From: Chitinophagaceae bacterium
GTDB taxonomy: Bacteria > Bacteroidota > Bacteroidia > Chitinophagales > Chitinophagaceae
Length of the DNA: 64,000 nt
NCBI GenBank assembly: GCA_947454235.1
Contig: CANGIY010000004.1
Span: forward strand, 124,001-188,000
Direction: 5' to 3'
Positions 19,157 through 27,574 of the stretch are shown here, piece by piece. Each line of letters begins with the position of its first letter. Position 1 is the first letter of the stretch. A model generated the notes under the pieces. It had not been told where the DNA came from. It ran no database searches and saw only the letters and a list, made by a program, of their open reading frames with translations. A program made the translations under genes and the position numbers.

Positions 19157-20500
19157 TTAAATATCAACAACTAAAGCCATGTGGTCACTTACGCTGTAAA
19201 CTTTTCCTAGGTTATCCCATTCCCGGAATTTTGGTCCTGCCCCGGCTGTGCGAGGTACAAATCCACCATTACCACCGGGACCAGCCGGCGGAAGCGGAAG
19301 TGCAGGTATTTCCATTCCCGCTGCAACTTTAGCAGTGGTTTTAGCCATAGCGCTCGAGAAGTTCTTCGAGCCAACTGGACCAGTATATGGAGGAGTTGTT
19401 ACAGCAGTATAAGGTGCCCCTGTTACCAGATTTACGATTGTTGCATTATTGACACCGAAATTGGGGTTTGTCAAACTTTTGCCGTATCGAATAAAAAAAT
19501 TATCATAGCTATTTGTTGAAAGATACCCGTATGCAGGATAGCCGTTAACGTTATCAGGAGAAGGCTGCGTTTTTGTGTTCCAGCTAGTAAATGTGGTACA
19601 TACATAGCCTCTATCGGGGTAAGTAGCTGCTGTTGGATTGATTTGCCGTTGGTAATTTGCTTTTGAGATTAAGTTAGTATACGCCTTTGGTGCATTGTCA
19701 GTGTCAAATAGACTAACATTGAAATCACCTGTGATGACACCTACTGAATTGTCTTCGAGTTTGGCGTTCATTTCCTGAATCGAAACTATGTTATTAATGC
19801 CATTGGCTGCTTGTACATGGTCGGGTGGTGCATGGTATGCCAAAAGCTTTATGTTTCGTCCACTTGCTATATCCCAAAAGGTAGTGAGAAATGGGGCTCT
19901 GTCACCAGAACCTGGAAACTCAATTTTTTTCGGCACTTTTTTGCCGTCATTGAAATACCATTGACCTGCAAGTTGATTTTGTGGAATGCCGGGGTTTATG
20001 ACACCACTACTTGTTGGAGTAGGGGTTGGAGGTAGGCAGCCAGCCCAGTCGCCATCATAAGTTACAGGTGTAACAGTTCCTGGTTTTGTTGCTACCCCTG
20101 CTGAACCCTGAAAATAGAAAGGACCCGTAAAAGCCAAAGTCTTACTATTATAATATACGCTAACTCCCTCTGAAAGTGTTCCGGTTCCTAGTATTACCGG
20201 AGGTACTAGCATCCAGTTGGGTCCTAGTTTTGTTCTTATTTTTTGCAACAATGTCAGTGACCCAGAAGCACCAGCGCCATTAATCAGGCTTCCTTCAGTT
20301 CCGCCACCTGTGGCTGTTTCAACAACCACGAAAATATCAGGTACCGGGGTTGCTTCAGAAAGGGCATTTATAATAACATTACATCTATCTTGCGATGCTG
20401 CAGCTCCGGTTTTTTCTTCCCCCCTTTTACGTTTTGGGTCAGGATTATCAATTTTGTTTTTTGCAAACTGCTTTATATTCCAGTAGAGTATCCGTATCAT
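19157..20500 (-). CDS. Endonuclease/exonuclease/phosphatase (EEP) family protein
   Basis: This protein has a DNase I-like fold, in a superfamily that cleaves phosphodiester or phosphomonoester bonds with a divalent metal. All core motifs are present: YWNIKQF (Asn) at the N-terminus, VVVETAT (Glu), LLAYHAPP (His), ITGDFNVS (Asp/Asn) and the terminal VSDHMALVVDI (Ser-Asp-His). It is longer (447 residues) than a minimal EEP domain, with inserts after the Glu motif and a Pro/Gly-rich insert before the SDH motif (about 400-425). No signal peptide is seen; the enzymatic motif starts at residue 5. It sits 22 nt after the 1239-residue orphan and 20 nt before the giant LysM gene. Activity is likely, but the substrate (nucleic acid, lipid head group or other) is unknown. 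Confidence 0.78.
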   Translation of the reverse strand: MIRILYWNIKQFAKNKIDNPDPKRKRGEEKTGAAASQDRCNVIINALSEATPVPDIFVVVETATGGGTEGSLINGAGASGSLTLLQKIRTKLGPNWMLVPPVILGTGTLSEGVSVYYNSKTLAFTGPFYFQGSAGVATKPGTVTPVTYDGDWAGCLPPTPTPTSSGVINPGIPQNQLAGQWYFNDGKKVPKKIEFPGSGDRAPFLTTFWDIASGRNIKLLAYHAPPDHVQAANGINNIVSIQEMNAKLEDNSVGVITGDFNVSLFDTDNAPKAYTNLISKANYQRQINPTAATYPDRGYVCTTFTSWNTKTQPSPDNVNGYPAYGYLSTNSYDNFFIRYGKSLTNPNFGVNNATIVNLVTGAPYTAVTTPPYTGPVGSKNFSSAMAKTTAKVAAGMEIPALPLPPAGPGGNGGFVPRTAGAGPKFREWDNLGKVYSVSDHMALVVDI

Positions 20501-20522
20501 GTTAAATGGTGGTTTAAGAAGT

Positions 20523-23500
20523 TTAGTTCTTTGACTTGTTATAAGATGCGTACCACCCTAAACTTTTTGATGTTGCATCCGGGTTAGGGTTGCCGAACAA
20601 TAGAAAATTGGTGTTTCCTCCGGGAGGCAATTTGAGTAAGCCCAAAAATTTCAGCGCAATCTTTGAAAGTGTAAGCAAGTATGAGCCTGGTAGTGTTGAA
20701 TCGCTTGAATTTGGAATGTATTGTAATGTTAGCTTATCAATAGACAATTTTAGCAGCCCTTGAAGGCTAATTAGCTTAGCATTGCTCGACGTGCCGGGTA
20801 GTTTAATTCCAACGAAAGCAGTATAGCTAGGCGTTACTGAACCGTTTGTCGGACTCCATGCAATTAATAGAGTAGAATTGAACCCAAGGTTGCCTGCTAA
20901 TTCGCCGGGTGTACCCATATTTAATGTCATTTGCAGTCCAAACCAGTCGCCAGTAAGGCTGCTCGTACTTATGTTGGGTAGTGAAAGAGGCAGATATCCC
21001 ATACTTGAAGGCGGTGTATCGCTATTCCCACTTACAAGATTGTTGATTTGCAAAGCAAAATTAGGATAGAGGCTTGTAGCACGAGTGTTACTCAATGAAG
21101 AGTTGAATGCTATTTGAGCAGCATCGAAGCCATACGTAACTACAGTAGGGTTACTCAAGTCAAACGACATGTTTACATACAGGTTGCTGTAATAGAGTCC
21201 TTTACTAACTACATTATTATTGTCAGGATTGCCAAATGAGAAAGCATCAAGTGTATAGTTTTCACCAGACATTTGACCAAAGTTTAAGTAGCCCCACATC
21301 AGGAATCTTGATTGAATGAGTGTAGCATCGGGGTCGGTTGTCAGGGTATTAAATTGTATTTCAGTTATTTCAACGTTCTCAAGTAGGTTGTTATTGAAGA
21401 AGAAGATGTTGTCGTCGTTGTTTGCAAAAACATATACCGGCGTACCATTATGGTCTTGGTAAGTGCCATCCAATACAATTGAATTTAAATCGCCTGCTCC
21501 ATATTTATTGTTGGTGTTGATGACTGTATCAGAGAATAAGTTATTCATGGTCAGTTGCACCTTGCTTGAAAAATCACTTATAGCAGTATTCTTAAATAGA
21601 ATTTGAAGTGATAAAACCTTGAAATCATAGGTCGATCCGGCTGTAGGCAGTATTGGGGTATTTACGTTCATTCCCGATGCTATTTGTGCAGCATATGAAG
21701 GATCGACATAATTAATTAACCCAAACATCGAACTTACGTTCTCCATTGTAACGATATCGGTCGCATCAATTCTATTGACTTCAATTCCTATGTGATGCGC
21801 AAAGAAGTTATTCAGGTTAATACCGCAAATCATTCCTTTAAGTTGTTGCGGGAATTCTTGTAAGTCGATATTTGCCTTCAGTACCAATATCCCATTCCAT
21901 GTGGGACTATTGATAATGGTGTGGAATTTCTCGTAATAGTTCGTTCCGCCTGCATTTGTTTTTAACTCTCTTTCATAAGATTTTTCGGCCGCATCCAGAT
22001 ATGACTGTAGCCAAAATGAAGTGGCAACCAGTTGAGTGTGATTGTCAGGACCGGTTCCGTTGGGATCTGCAACACTAAACTGATCTGCCTGCGTCCAGGT
22101 GTTGGGGTTTTTTACCCTGTCAATAAGTGTGCCCTGGCAAAATTTGAATATAATTACGTTATTATAGTCTGCAAATGTTTGATTCTCACCTACATTTATG
22201 TCAAAAGGCCAACCTTCAATTGACATTTTATTATTGAATACCGGATTTGATGTAGAAGATCCGCCGGTAAGGCCCGATTTCGAATATAATTGCCCCAAGA
22301 ACTGATTGTTTGTAACTACCAGGAATTGTTGATTGGTCAAAAAGGCACTTTTTAATTGGTCTTGTATGTTTACAAAACTCAATTGATACTTGGTGGGGTC
22401 ACTAGGTGGTGTAATATTGGCTGGGTAAACATATTCAGGAAGTTGAGTAGGAGTAGGATTGCCCGGAGTTGCTATATTTTGCGACAGATAAAGCCCACTC
22501 CACGTGCCACTATCATTGGTTACATTGGCAATAAGTCCCTGAGGAGTTGCCGATGCCGTATAATTAGGTGCTGTAAGTGACGTAGTAACAGCTTGAAATC
22601 TTAAAGCCCTACTCTTACTTACAAATGATGTTGTAGGTGTATTTGCAATCTGTGCTTTTCTCTCTTTGCTGATAATCTGTGATTCAAAATCATTCAGATT
22701 CGTAATTGGTTGTTGGAGTACAGGTAAGCCAAGGTAGGGTACCATTGGAAAACAGAATCCATCACTTTGAGGCATAGAAATTGACGGTTCAAAGTGACCC
22801 AGAAACCCTGTTATATTGCTCCCTGGTGCTGCAAGACCGTGACCTTTGGCAAATAGTGAAGCGCCTTTAGGCTGTGAGCCATATTGAGCACTGTTTTGAT
22901 TTGTTGAAATTACATTTGCCCAAGCTGTTAAATAGGTACTATCCAGCGTTAAAGTTGGTGTACCCGGGTCGGCAAGGCTAACGGGTTGAGTTGGGTATTT
23001 TGTAGCGAAAGCGTTTTGCCTGCTTATATACCTTATTTTATCGGCTGTTGCTCCAGCAGAAAATGGTGTGAATGTTGAGATTTCTGTACCTGAAAGTCCC
23101 AATAGTAAATCGTATTGCCCGTCAGCATTAGCTGGCTTGCTGCCTGGGTCAATGAAGAAGTCTCCTTCAGGAACCATATAAAATTTTAAAGTCTCAGCAC
23201 TGTCTTGTGGACAAACAACGAATCGAGCACTATTTGGGCCAGGAAATATGTTGTTGATTTGATCTTGCGAATTTGTAAGCAAGGAAGTGTCTGGCCATAA
23301 TGTTACTTGAAAGCCAGTCGAAATTGCTAAATAGCTAGGAAAACTAGTATTTCTTGTTGCATTTGTTTGATTGTTGAATATTGTGTTTGTAATTGCAAAA
23401 TATGTGTTCAGCCCCCTTGCGTTTCCAGTGTCTAAAAAGTCAATTTCAGCCTGAGTTACAACAAACTCATTAGGGTTACCTCCGTTCACAAAGAGATTAT

Positions 23501-24242
23501 AGTTGAGTGTTTGTAGCTGATTATTATTGTTGTTGAAATAGTATCGGTTTTGTAAACCATAACCTGTAAAATCAAGGCTTAGGTTTAAATTTAATCCAAA
23601 CCTCATGCTCCCTGTTCCGGGGCCACTAAGTGGAATTGAGATATTGCTTGTTACAATCGAATTCGTGCCTGCTGTTGTGCCTACGTTTGCAAATTTGAGG
23701 TTTAACGGCGCAGCAGTTAGAACAAGTTGAAAACAACTTTGATTTTCTGAAATGACTGGTATTACTTGTGTGTTGCTTGTAATTTGAAAACTTCCGAATT
23801 GGTTGCCGGATACTATTTGGAAGGTTTGTGATGTAAAAAAGTTCGTACCGGTTTGAAAGATGTTCAATACGTAAGTATTGTCTGGGTTTGGAGGTGGATT
23901 GGTTGTAATAGGTGTATTGGAAACTGCTGTGATGTCTTTAGGACAGTTGAGCCAAGCAATAGTAACATTGCCATCAAAGCTAGAATTACGAAACGCAGCG
24001 AGATACGGACGATATTTTGTAATAAATGCTTGCGCATTACCAGTGCCTGGTCCCGTTTGGGCAAACAGAAAGTAGACTTGATTCTGCATAGCTGTATTTA
24101 AGTCTATGGTGCTATCATTGTATGTAGAACCTTCAGGCAAAAGAACCGCAGCCCACTCACTGCCGGGTGATGTAGCAATGTACAATTCATTGCTGCCAGA
24201 TGTTGCGTTACTAAAAGTAACTCCGCTTGTAGTCTGACTCAA
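20523..24242 (-). CDS. 1239-residue beta-rich orphan protein in the LysM operon
   Basis: I do not recognise a family. The sequence is rich in Asn, Thr, Ser and Gly with short alternating hydrophobic strands throughout. Asn-rich loops (YFNNNNNQLQ near 230, IFFFNNNLLENVEI near 965) are notable. The last 200 residues are a smoother beta domain ending NPDATSKSLGWYASYNKSKN. No signal peptide, LysM module or sorting domain is evident. The start is TTG at 24242: the upstream in-frame stop is only five codons away and no ATG intervenes, while the next Met is about 50 residues in. It lies 29 nt after the 134-residue gene and 22 nt before the EEP gene. Its bulk and composition resemble the giant LysM protein, which suggests a joint structure. 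Confidence 0.7.
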   Translation of the reverse strand: MSQTTSGVTFSNATSGSNELYIATSPGSEWAAVLLPEGSTYNDSTIDLNTAMQNQVYFLFAQTGPGTGNAQAFITKYRPYLAAFRNSSFDGNVTIAWLNCPKDITAVSNTPITTNPPPNPDNTYVLNIFQTGTNFFTSQTFQIVSGNQFGSFQITSNTQVIPVISENQSCFQLVLTAAPLNLKFANVGTTAGTNSIVTSNISIPLSGPGTGSMRFGLNLNLSLDFTGYGLQNRYYFNNNNNQLQTLNYNLFVNGGNPNEFVVTQAEIDFLDTGNARGLNTYFAITNTIFNNQTNATRNTSFPSYLAISTGFQVTLWPDTSLLTNSQDQINNIFPGPNSARFVVCPQDSAETLKFYMVPEGDFFIDPGSKPANADGQYDLLLGLSGTEISTFTPFSAGATADKIRYISRQNAFATKYPTQPVSLADPGTPTLTLDSTYLTAWANVISTNQNSAQYGSQPKGASLFAKGHGLAAPGSNITGFLGHFEPSISMPQSDGFCFPMVPYLGLPVLQQPITNLNDFESQIISKERKAQIANTPTTSFVSKSRALRFQAVTTSLTAPNYTASATPQGLIANVTNDSGTWSGLYLSQNIATPGNPTPTQLPEYVYPANITPPSDPTKYQLSFVNIQDQLKSAFLTNQQFLVVTNNQFLGQLYSKSGLTGGSSTSNPVFNNKMSIEGWPFDINVGENQTFADYNNVIIFKFCQGTLIDRVKNPNTWTQADQFSVADPNGTGPDNHTQLVATSFWLQSYLDAAEKSYERELKTNAGGTNYYEKFHTIINSPTWNGILVLKANIDLQEFPQQLKGMICGINLNNFFAHHIGIEVNRIDATDIVTMENVSSMFGLINYVDPSYAAQIASGMNVNTPILPTAGSTYDFKVLSLQILFKNTAISDFSSKVQLTMNNLFSDTVINTNNKYGAGDLNSIVLDGTYQDHNGTPVYVFANNDDNIFFFNNNLLENVEITEIQFNTLTTDPDATLIQSRFLMWGYLNFGQMSGENYTLDAFSFGNPDNNNVVSKGLYYSNLYVNMSFDLSNPTVVTYGFDAAQIAFNSSLSNTRATSLYPNFALQINNLVSGNSDTPPSSMGYLPLSLPNISTSSLTGDWFGLQMTLNMGTPGELAGNLGFNSTLLIAWSPTNGSVTPSYTAFVGIKLPGTSSNAKLISLQGLLKLSIDKLTLQYIPNSSDSTLPGSYLLTLSKIALKFLGLLKLPPGGNTNFLLFGNPNPDATSKSLGWYASYNKSKN

Positions 24243-24271
24243 AATGTATTTGATTTAAAATCGTAATAGAA

Positions 24272-24676
24272 TTATTGACTTGGGCAGTATAGCATAGTAA
24301 CCAATGGAGCATATAAACTAGAAAGATTTAAGGTGGAAAACTCTTTTCCTTGAAAATCGCCTACTGCTATTAATTGATGACCTGGCCAAATAACATGTAT
24401 GCCGTTGAAAAGAGAATCGTCATTATATCTCATTGAATCAGGTGCTCCGGTAGTAACAACTTGAACGACGTTTGAGGTGCTTTCGTTTCTCAGAGAGTAT
24501 ACACAAAACGTTCCATTGGTTGTTTTTTGCAGAAGGCTTTGAAAGGGCAAAAGAACAATAGTATCCAAATTTTTTTTAACCTGACACCAAGCATTAATCG
24601 GCGTCAGGTTAAAAAAAATTAGGATTATCAGCCTCAACGTGAGTTGAGACAATTTTGTATTATTTGTTGTAGTCAA
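24272..24676 (-). CDS. Small secreted protein of unknown function
   Basis: This 134-residue protein has a basic-polar N-terminus, a hydrophobic stretch at about residues 13-30 (LTLRLIILIFFNLTPINAWC) and a probable signal peptidase I site before Gln. The mature part is about 100 residues and beta-rich, with no family I recognise. It is the only member of the five-gene operon with a recognisable export signal. A 19-bp inverted repeat (24570-24618) lies inside the signal-peptide coding region. Gaps are 16 nt to the upstream gene and 29 nt to the downstream gene. Confidence 0.6.
   Translation of the reverse strand: MTTTNNTKLSQLTLRLIILIFFNLTPINAWCQVKKNLDTIVLLPFQSLLQKTTNGTFCVYSLRNESTSNVVQVVTTGAPDSMRYNDDSLFNGIHVIWPGHQLIAVGDFQGKEFSTLNLSSLYAPLVTMLYCPSQ
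24570..24618. repeat. 19-bp inverted repeat inside the 134-residue gene
   Basis: Arms 24570-24588 and 24600-24618 are complementary over 19 bp with one G/A-type difference (a possible wobble), around an 11-nt loop. The T8 run lies on the 5' side and the A8 run on the 3' side of both strands, so it is not an intrinsic terminator. In RNA it would form a long hairpin 58-106 nt into the coding sequence. Confidence 0.8.
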
Positions 24677-24692
24677 AGTCAGACTTGGGCTA

Positions 24693-25040
24693 CTAAGCAG
24701 TAACTACAGTCAAAAAAAGATTAGCAGGTACAGCTGATGATGTAAGATTTTGTATTGTAATTACAGAACCTAACATGTTACCAAACTCAATTACAGTGAA
24801 TGAAGGTGAGTTTGCAGGGATAGTGAAAATGCCATTTGAAGTTGCTGACTGAACATTATTTACAAATGTAGAAATTCCAGGTCCAGCAGGAATGCCTGAA
24901 ATTGCAAGCATCACGTTGTTCGAGTTAGAAGGATTTGAAATAGTAATTGTCGAAGTTGCACCGTTTGATGTTGTAATTGTGCAGTTTTGACCAGGAGTTA
25001 CTGTCGCAGAACCAGATTGGTTGATTGTTGGATTTGCCAT
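24693..25040 (-). CDS. Small Ser/Thr/Asn-rich beta protein, first gene of the LysM operon
   Basis: The start ATG at 25040 gives 115 residues (MANPTINQSGS...). A TTG three codons upstream is less likely. The protein is almost entirely Ser, Thr, Asn, Gly, Val and Ile in alternating patterns, predicting a small beta-sandwich. It has no Cys pair and no signal peptide. I do not recognise a family. It heads a run of five minus-strand genes with gaps of 16-29 nt and is preceded by a -7-like promoter element. Its start context (A-rich leader, then ATGGCAAATC) closely resembles that of the heme-binding-like gene at 61517. Confidence 0.6.
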   Translation of the reverse strand: MANPTINQSGSATVTPGQNCTITTSNGATSTITISNPSNSNNVMLAISGIPAGPGISTFVNNVQSATSNGIFTIPANSPSFTVIEFGNMLGSVITIQNLTSSAVPANLFLTVVTA

Positions 25041-25090
25041 TTTTTTCAATTTTTTTTTAAAGTTTTAAAAAGTTAATAAATACTAATGAC

Positions 25091-25098
25091 CAAATGTA
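25091..25098 (-). promoter_or_regulatory. putative -7 promoter element of the LysM operon
   Basis: On the minus strand TACATTTG matches TAnnTTTG and lies about 50 nt before the ATG at 25040. A -33 box is not clear; only CTTGG is seen about 20 nt further upstream. The remaining spacer up to 25508 is AT-rich and shows no convincing gene. Confidence 0.4.
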
Positions 25099-25508
25099 AA
25101 ACAGTATAACAATAAAACCAAGTAATCTGATGAAAAATTTATCAAAAGATAGGTTAATGTAAATAATGAATAGAAAGAAATAAAAAGCGTATAAAAAAAT
25201 AGTGCGTAAATATGACAAATTTGATCTATCCAAAATTCAGTGTAACAATTTTGTACGTAGCTATTTTATGCGCATTTGTAAACTAAATTATTGTCAATAT
25301 GTAGTGGTCGTGCTCTGTTCTCTCGAGCGCAATCTTTATATATTATTTGGTATAAAAAATGGCTAGTTTTTGAAATTTCAGACAAGTCTTTTTTGAAAGA
25401 AGCCAATTTCAATAATCCCCAAGAGTAAGATGTATTTGAGTAATTTTTCATTTCATCTTCAGGTGATGCAAGCAAAAGAGCAAAATTATTTCGTCAAAAT
25501 TTCGCACC

Positions 25509-26414
25509 CTAAAATATTGGTATGCACAATTCAACATCGCTTTTGCCGTCTTCGGCAGTTCTGAAGTCGTTGAATAATTGCTCGAAGGGGAGGCTCTGGG
25601 CTTTTTTATAACCGTTTTCATTCATCCAAATAAAAAACTGTTCCCACGATTTGCCAAAGTCGGGTGGCGCAATTCTAAGGCGTGCTGTCAGGTATTTCCC
25701 CGCCGGAATCGTCGTGCTATTAATTGCTCCTTTGGTCTTTATTTCATTTGCAACGGGAACTCCAATGGACATTCTAATAACATCAGGTTTTGTGATTCTG
25801 AAGCTGTCGTGAAAAAGGCGGATGAATCTAAAATCGGGTAGGGTAGTTAGTTGCGCCTTTCTAGCCCATTGGTACATTGTATTAAATGAATCGTCTATGG
25901 ATTCTACGCCGATGCAGGTGACGTAGGCAATATCTGTTCTAGCCAGCCGCCGAACTTCAATTTTTGCTTCAGCGCTTATTTCCTTCAGGCATTGGTCAAT
26001 ATCACCGAAGTATTTTTCAAATGCTGCGCCATCGTCCTGAATTTTACATCCCGGTTTGCAGATTTTACTATATTCTCCGGGCACAAGGCTTCTGAATCGA
26101 GTAGGGCTAACGCCGTAGAATTTTGAAAAAGCACGTGACAGAGTCGCATTGCTTGAAAAGCCGGTTTCGGTGGCAAGTTCGGCAACTGGTATGTCTTTGC
26201 GGAACATCAATAAAAATGCAACCCGTTCCAGTCTTTTGCGCACAATATAGTTGTTGAGGGTTTCACCCGTGACATCTTTGAAAATGCGGTGTAAATGAAA
26301 AGGCGAGTACAAAGCCTTAGCAGCAACCTTATCTAACGAAAGGGATTCATACAGATGTTCGTCTATATACTTGAGCACCCAAATAATGCGTTCTATGGCA
26401 TGTGCTTGCGCCAC
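25509..26414 (-). CDS. AraC-family regulator with GyrI-like effector domain
   Basis: Two AraC helix-turn-helix motifs occupy about residues 8-105 (SLDKVAAKALYSPFHLHRIF and ELATETGFSSNATLSRAFSK). A GyrI-like small-molecule-binding domain follows at about 150-301 (conserved IPAGKYLTARLRI). This arrangement is that of Rob/SoxS-like regulators that sense hydrophobic compounds. The GTG start at 26414 overlaps the TAG stop of the upstream glycosyltransferase by one base (TAGTG), implying translational coupling. Target genes are unknown. Confidence 0.88.
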   Translation of the reverse strand: MAQAHAIERIIWVLKYIDEHLYESLSLDKVAAKALYSPFHLHRIFKDVTGETLNNYIVRKRLERVAFLLMFRKDIPVAELATETGFSSNATLSRAFSKFYGVSPTRFRSLVPGEYSKICKPGCKIQDDGAAFEKYFGDIDQCLKEISAEAKIEVRRLARTDIAYVTCIGVESIDDSFNTMYQWARKAQLTTLPDFRFIRLFHDSFRITKPDVIRMSIGVPVANEIKTKGAINSTTIPAGKYLTARLRIAPPDFGKSWEQFFIWMNENGYKKAQSLPFEQLFNDFRTAEDGKSDVELCIPIF

Positions 26415-27460
26415 TATTTTGTTTTTATAAGTTGTCGCATATCAGCCATAACCACCAAAGCCCTGGCATCAAGCGAGTTTTCTTTACATGTTCTTTCATG
26501 TCCGGCATTCTTTATTGCCTCACGTTTTTCAGGGTGGGCGAGATAAAAGCTTACTTTCTCTACTAGTTCTTTTTCACCGTCAAAGAAGCCGCATTCAACA
26601 TCTTCAACAAAATATTGCACCGACTCTTCGTTGCGCTCGTGCAACATGAAACCATTAGCACCCGGAATGTGGAAAGTGCGGGAAGTAATTTTATCACCTG
26701 ATGATGCGCCCTGTACCACTTCTGAAAGTATTCCTAGGTTCACTGTAGAACATTGAATGGCGAGAGAGTATAAGTCACCTTCAATGATACGCCCCATGAT
26801 GCTGTCTTTAAGGTTTGCCGAGTTTGATCTATGCCACATTCCTCCCCAAATACGCAGATGGACATTAGGCAATTGTGCTTTTAAATAACTCAGCCATTGT
26901 TCCTTTTTAAGAGACCATGCACCAATAAAAGATACCTCGCAACCATAAATACTCCTGTCTTCTTCCGTAACATTGAGTTTTCTGTGAATGTCGGGGTCAT
27001 ATCCATGCGGAATAAAACGTGCGGTTTTTACATTGAACATGGTTTCCAGGTCAGTAATACCAAATGTTTTAGTGGTAAAAATTCGCTCGTATTTAGGTAA
27101 ACATGCAGGTATGTTAGTGCCGTGATTGGTAAGGCTCACATCGGGGAAGAAAAGAACCGGAACAGCGTTGTGCTGCACACCAAAATCTATGGTCTGGGGT
27201 TGCACAAATGCACCCTTATATATAAATAGCACGTCGGGTTTGAAAACTTCAATTTTTGCTTTTATTGCTTTGTTGAACTCGTCAATTTGCAATGGCCTGA
27301 TAAAGCGTTCAAGAATCTTGTTTTTCTTCGTTTGTGTTTTCAGACTAATGTAGTAAAACTCATCGACCACATCAATGTAGCACCCCTGGCGGTTCATAGC
27401 CCTGAACAATCCACCGGCATTGCTGCCTCTCCACATTGGTCCTACACAGAGTACTTTCAT
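26414..27460 (-). CDS. CgeB-like family glycosyltransferase
   Basis: This 348-residue protein has the two-Rossmann layout of GT-B enzymes. The N-terminal half contains FKPDVLFIYKGAF and PVLFFPDVSLTNH. The C-terminal half contains EVSFIGAWSLKKEQWL, LRIWGGMWHR and a Glyco_trans_1_2-type end (RTFHIPGANGFMLHER, followed by YFVEDVECGFFDG). CgeB was named for a Bacillus spore-coat glycosylation gene; relatives are common in Bacteroidota. No signal peptide is present, so the protein is cytoplasmic. It overlaps the AraC-type gene by one base. Donor and acceptor are unknown. Confidence 0.78.
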   Translation of the reverse strand: MKVLCVGPMWRGSNAGGLFRAMNRQGCYIDVVDEFYYISLKTQTKKNKILERFIRPLQIDEFNKAIKAKIEVFKPDVLFIYKGAFVQPQTIDFGVQHNAVPVLFFPDVSLTNHGTNIPACLPKYERIFTTKTFGITDLETMFNVKTARFIPHGYDPDIHRKLNVTEEDRSIYGCEVSFIGAWSLKKEQWLSYLKAQLPNVHLRIWGGMWHRSNSANLKDSIMGRIIEGDLYSLAIQCSTVNLGILSEVVQGASSGDKITSRTFHIPGANGFMLHERNEESVQYFVEDVECGFFDGEKELVEKVSFYLAHPEKREAIKNAGHERTCKENSLDARALVVMADMRQLIKTK

Positions 27461-27574
27461 TGCACCAAACGATTTTAAGTATTTTGTTATGCGGAGTCAA
27501 ACTCCTGTTTGCAACAAAAATAACTGATTAATCAGAACAAAAGGGGAATTTTAATACACGGAAAAAATGAGGAA

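Noticed and set aside
24570-24618. Intrinsic terminator inside the LysM operon
   Set aside because: The T run is 5' and the A run 3' of the stem on both strands, so there is no U tract after the hairpin in either direction.
8199-25040. Prophage, contractile injection system or Tc-toxin locus
   Set aside because: No tail sheath, baseplate, terminase, integrase, RHS/YD repeats or TcB/TcC-like motifs were found in any of the five proteins. LysM alone is not enough.
25266-25475. 69-codon minus-strand frame upstream of the LysM operon
   Set aside because: It has no recognisable family and no promoter or start context, and it lies in an AT-rich spacer. It could be a chance open frame.
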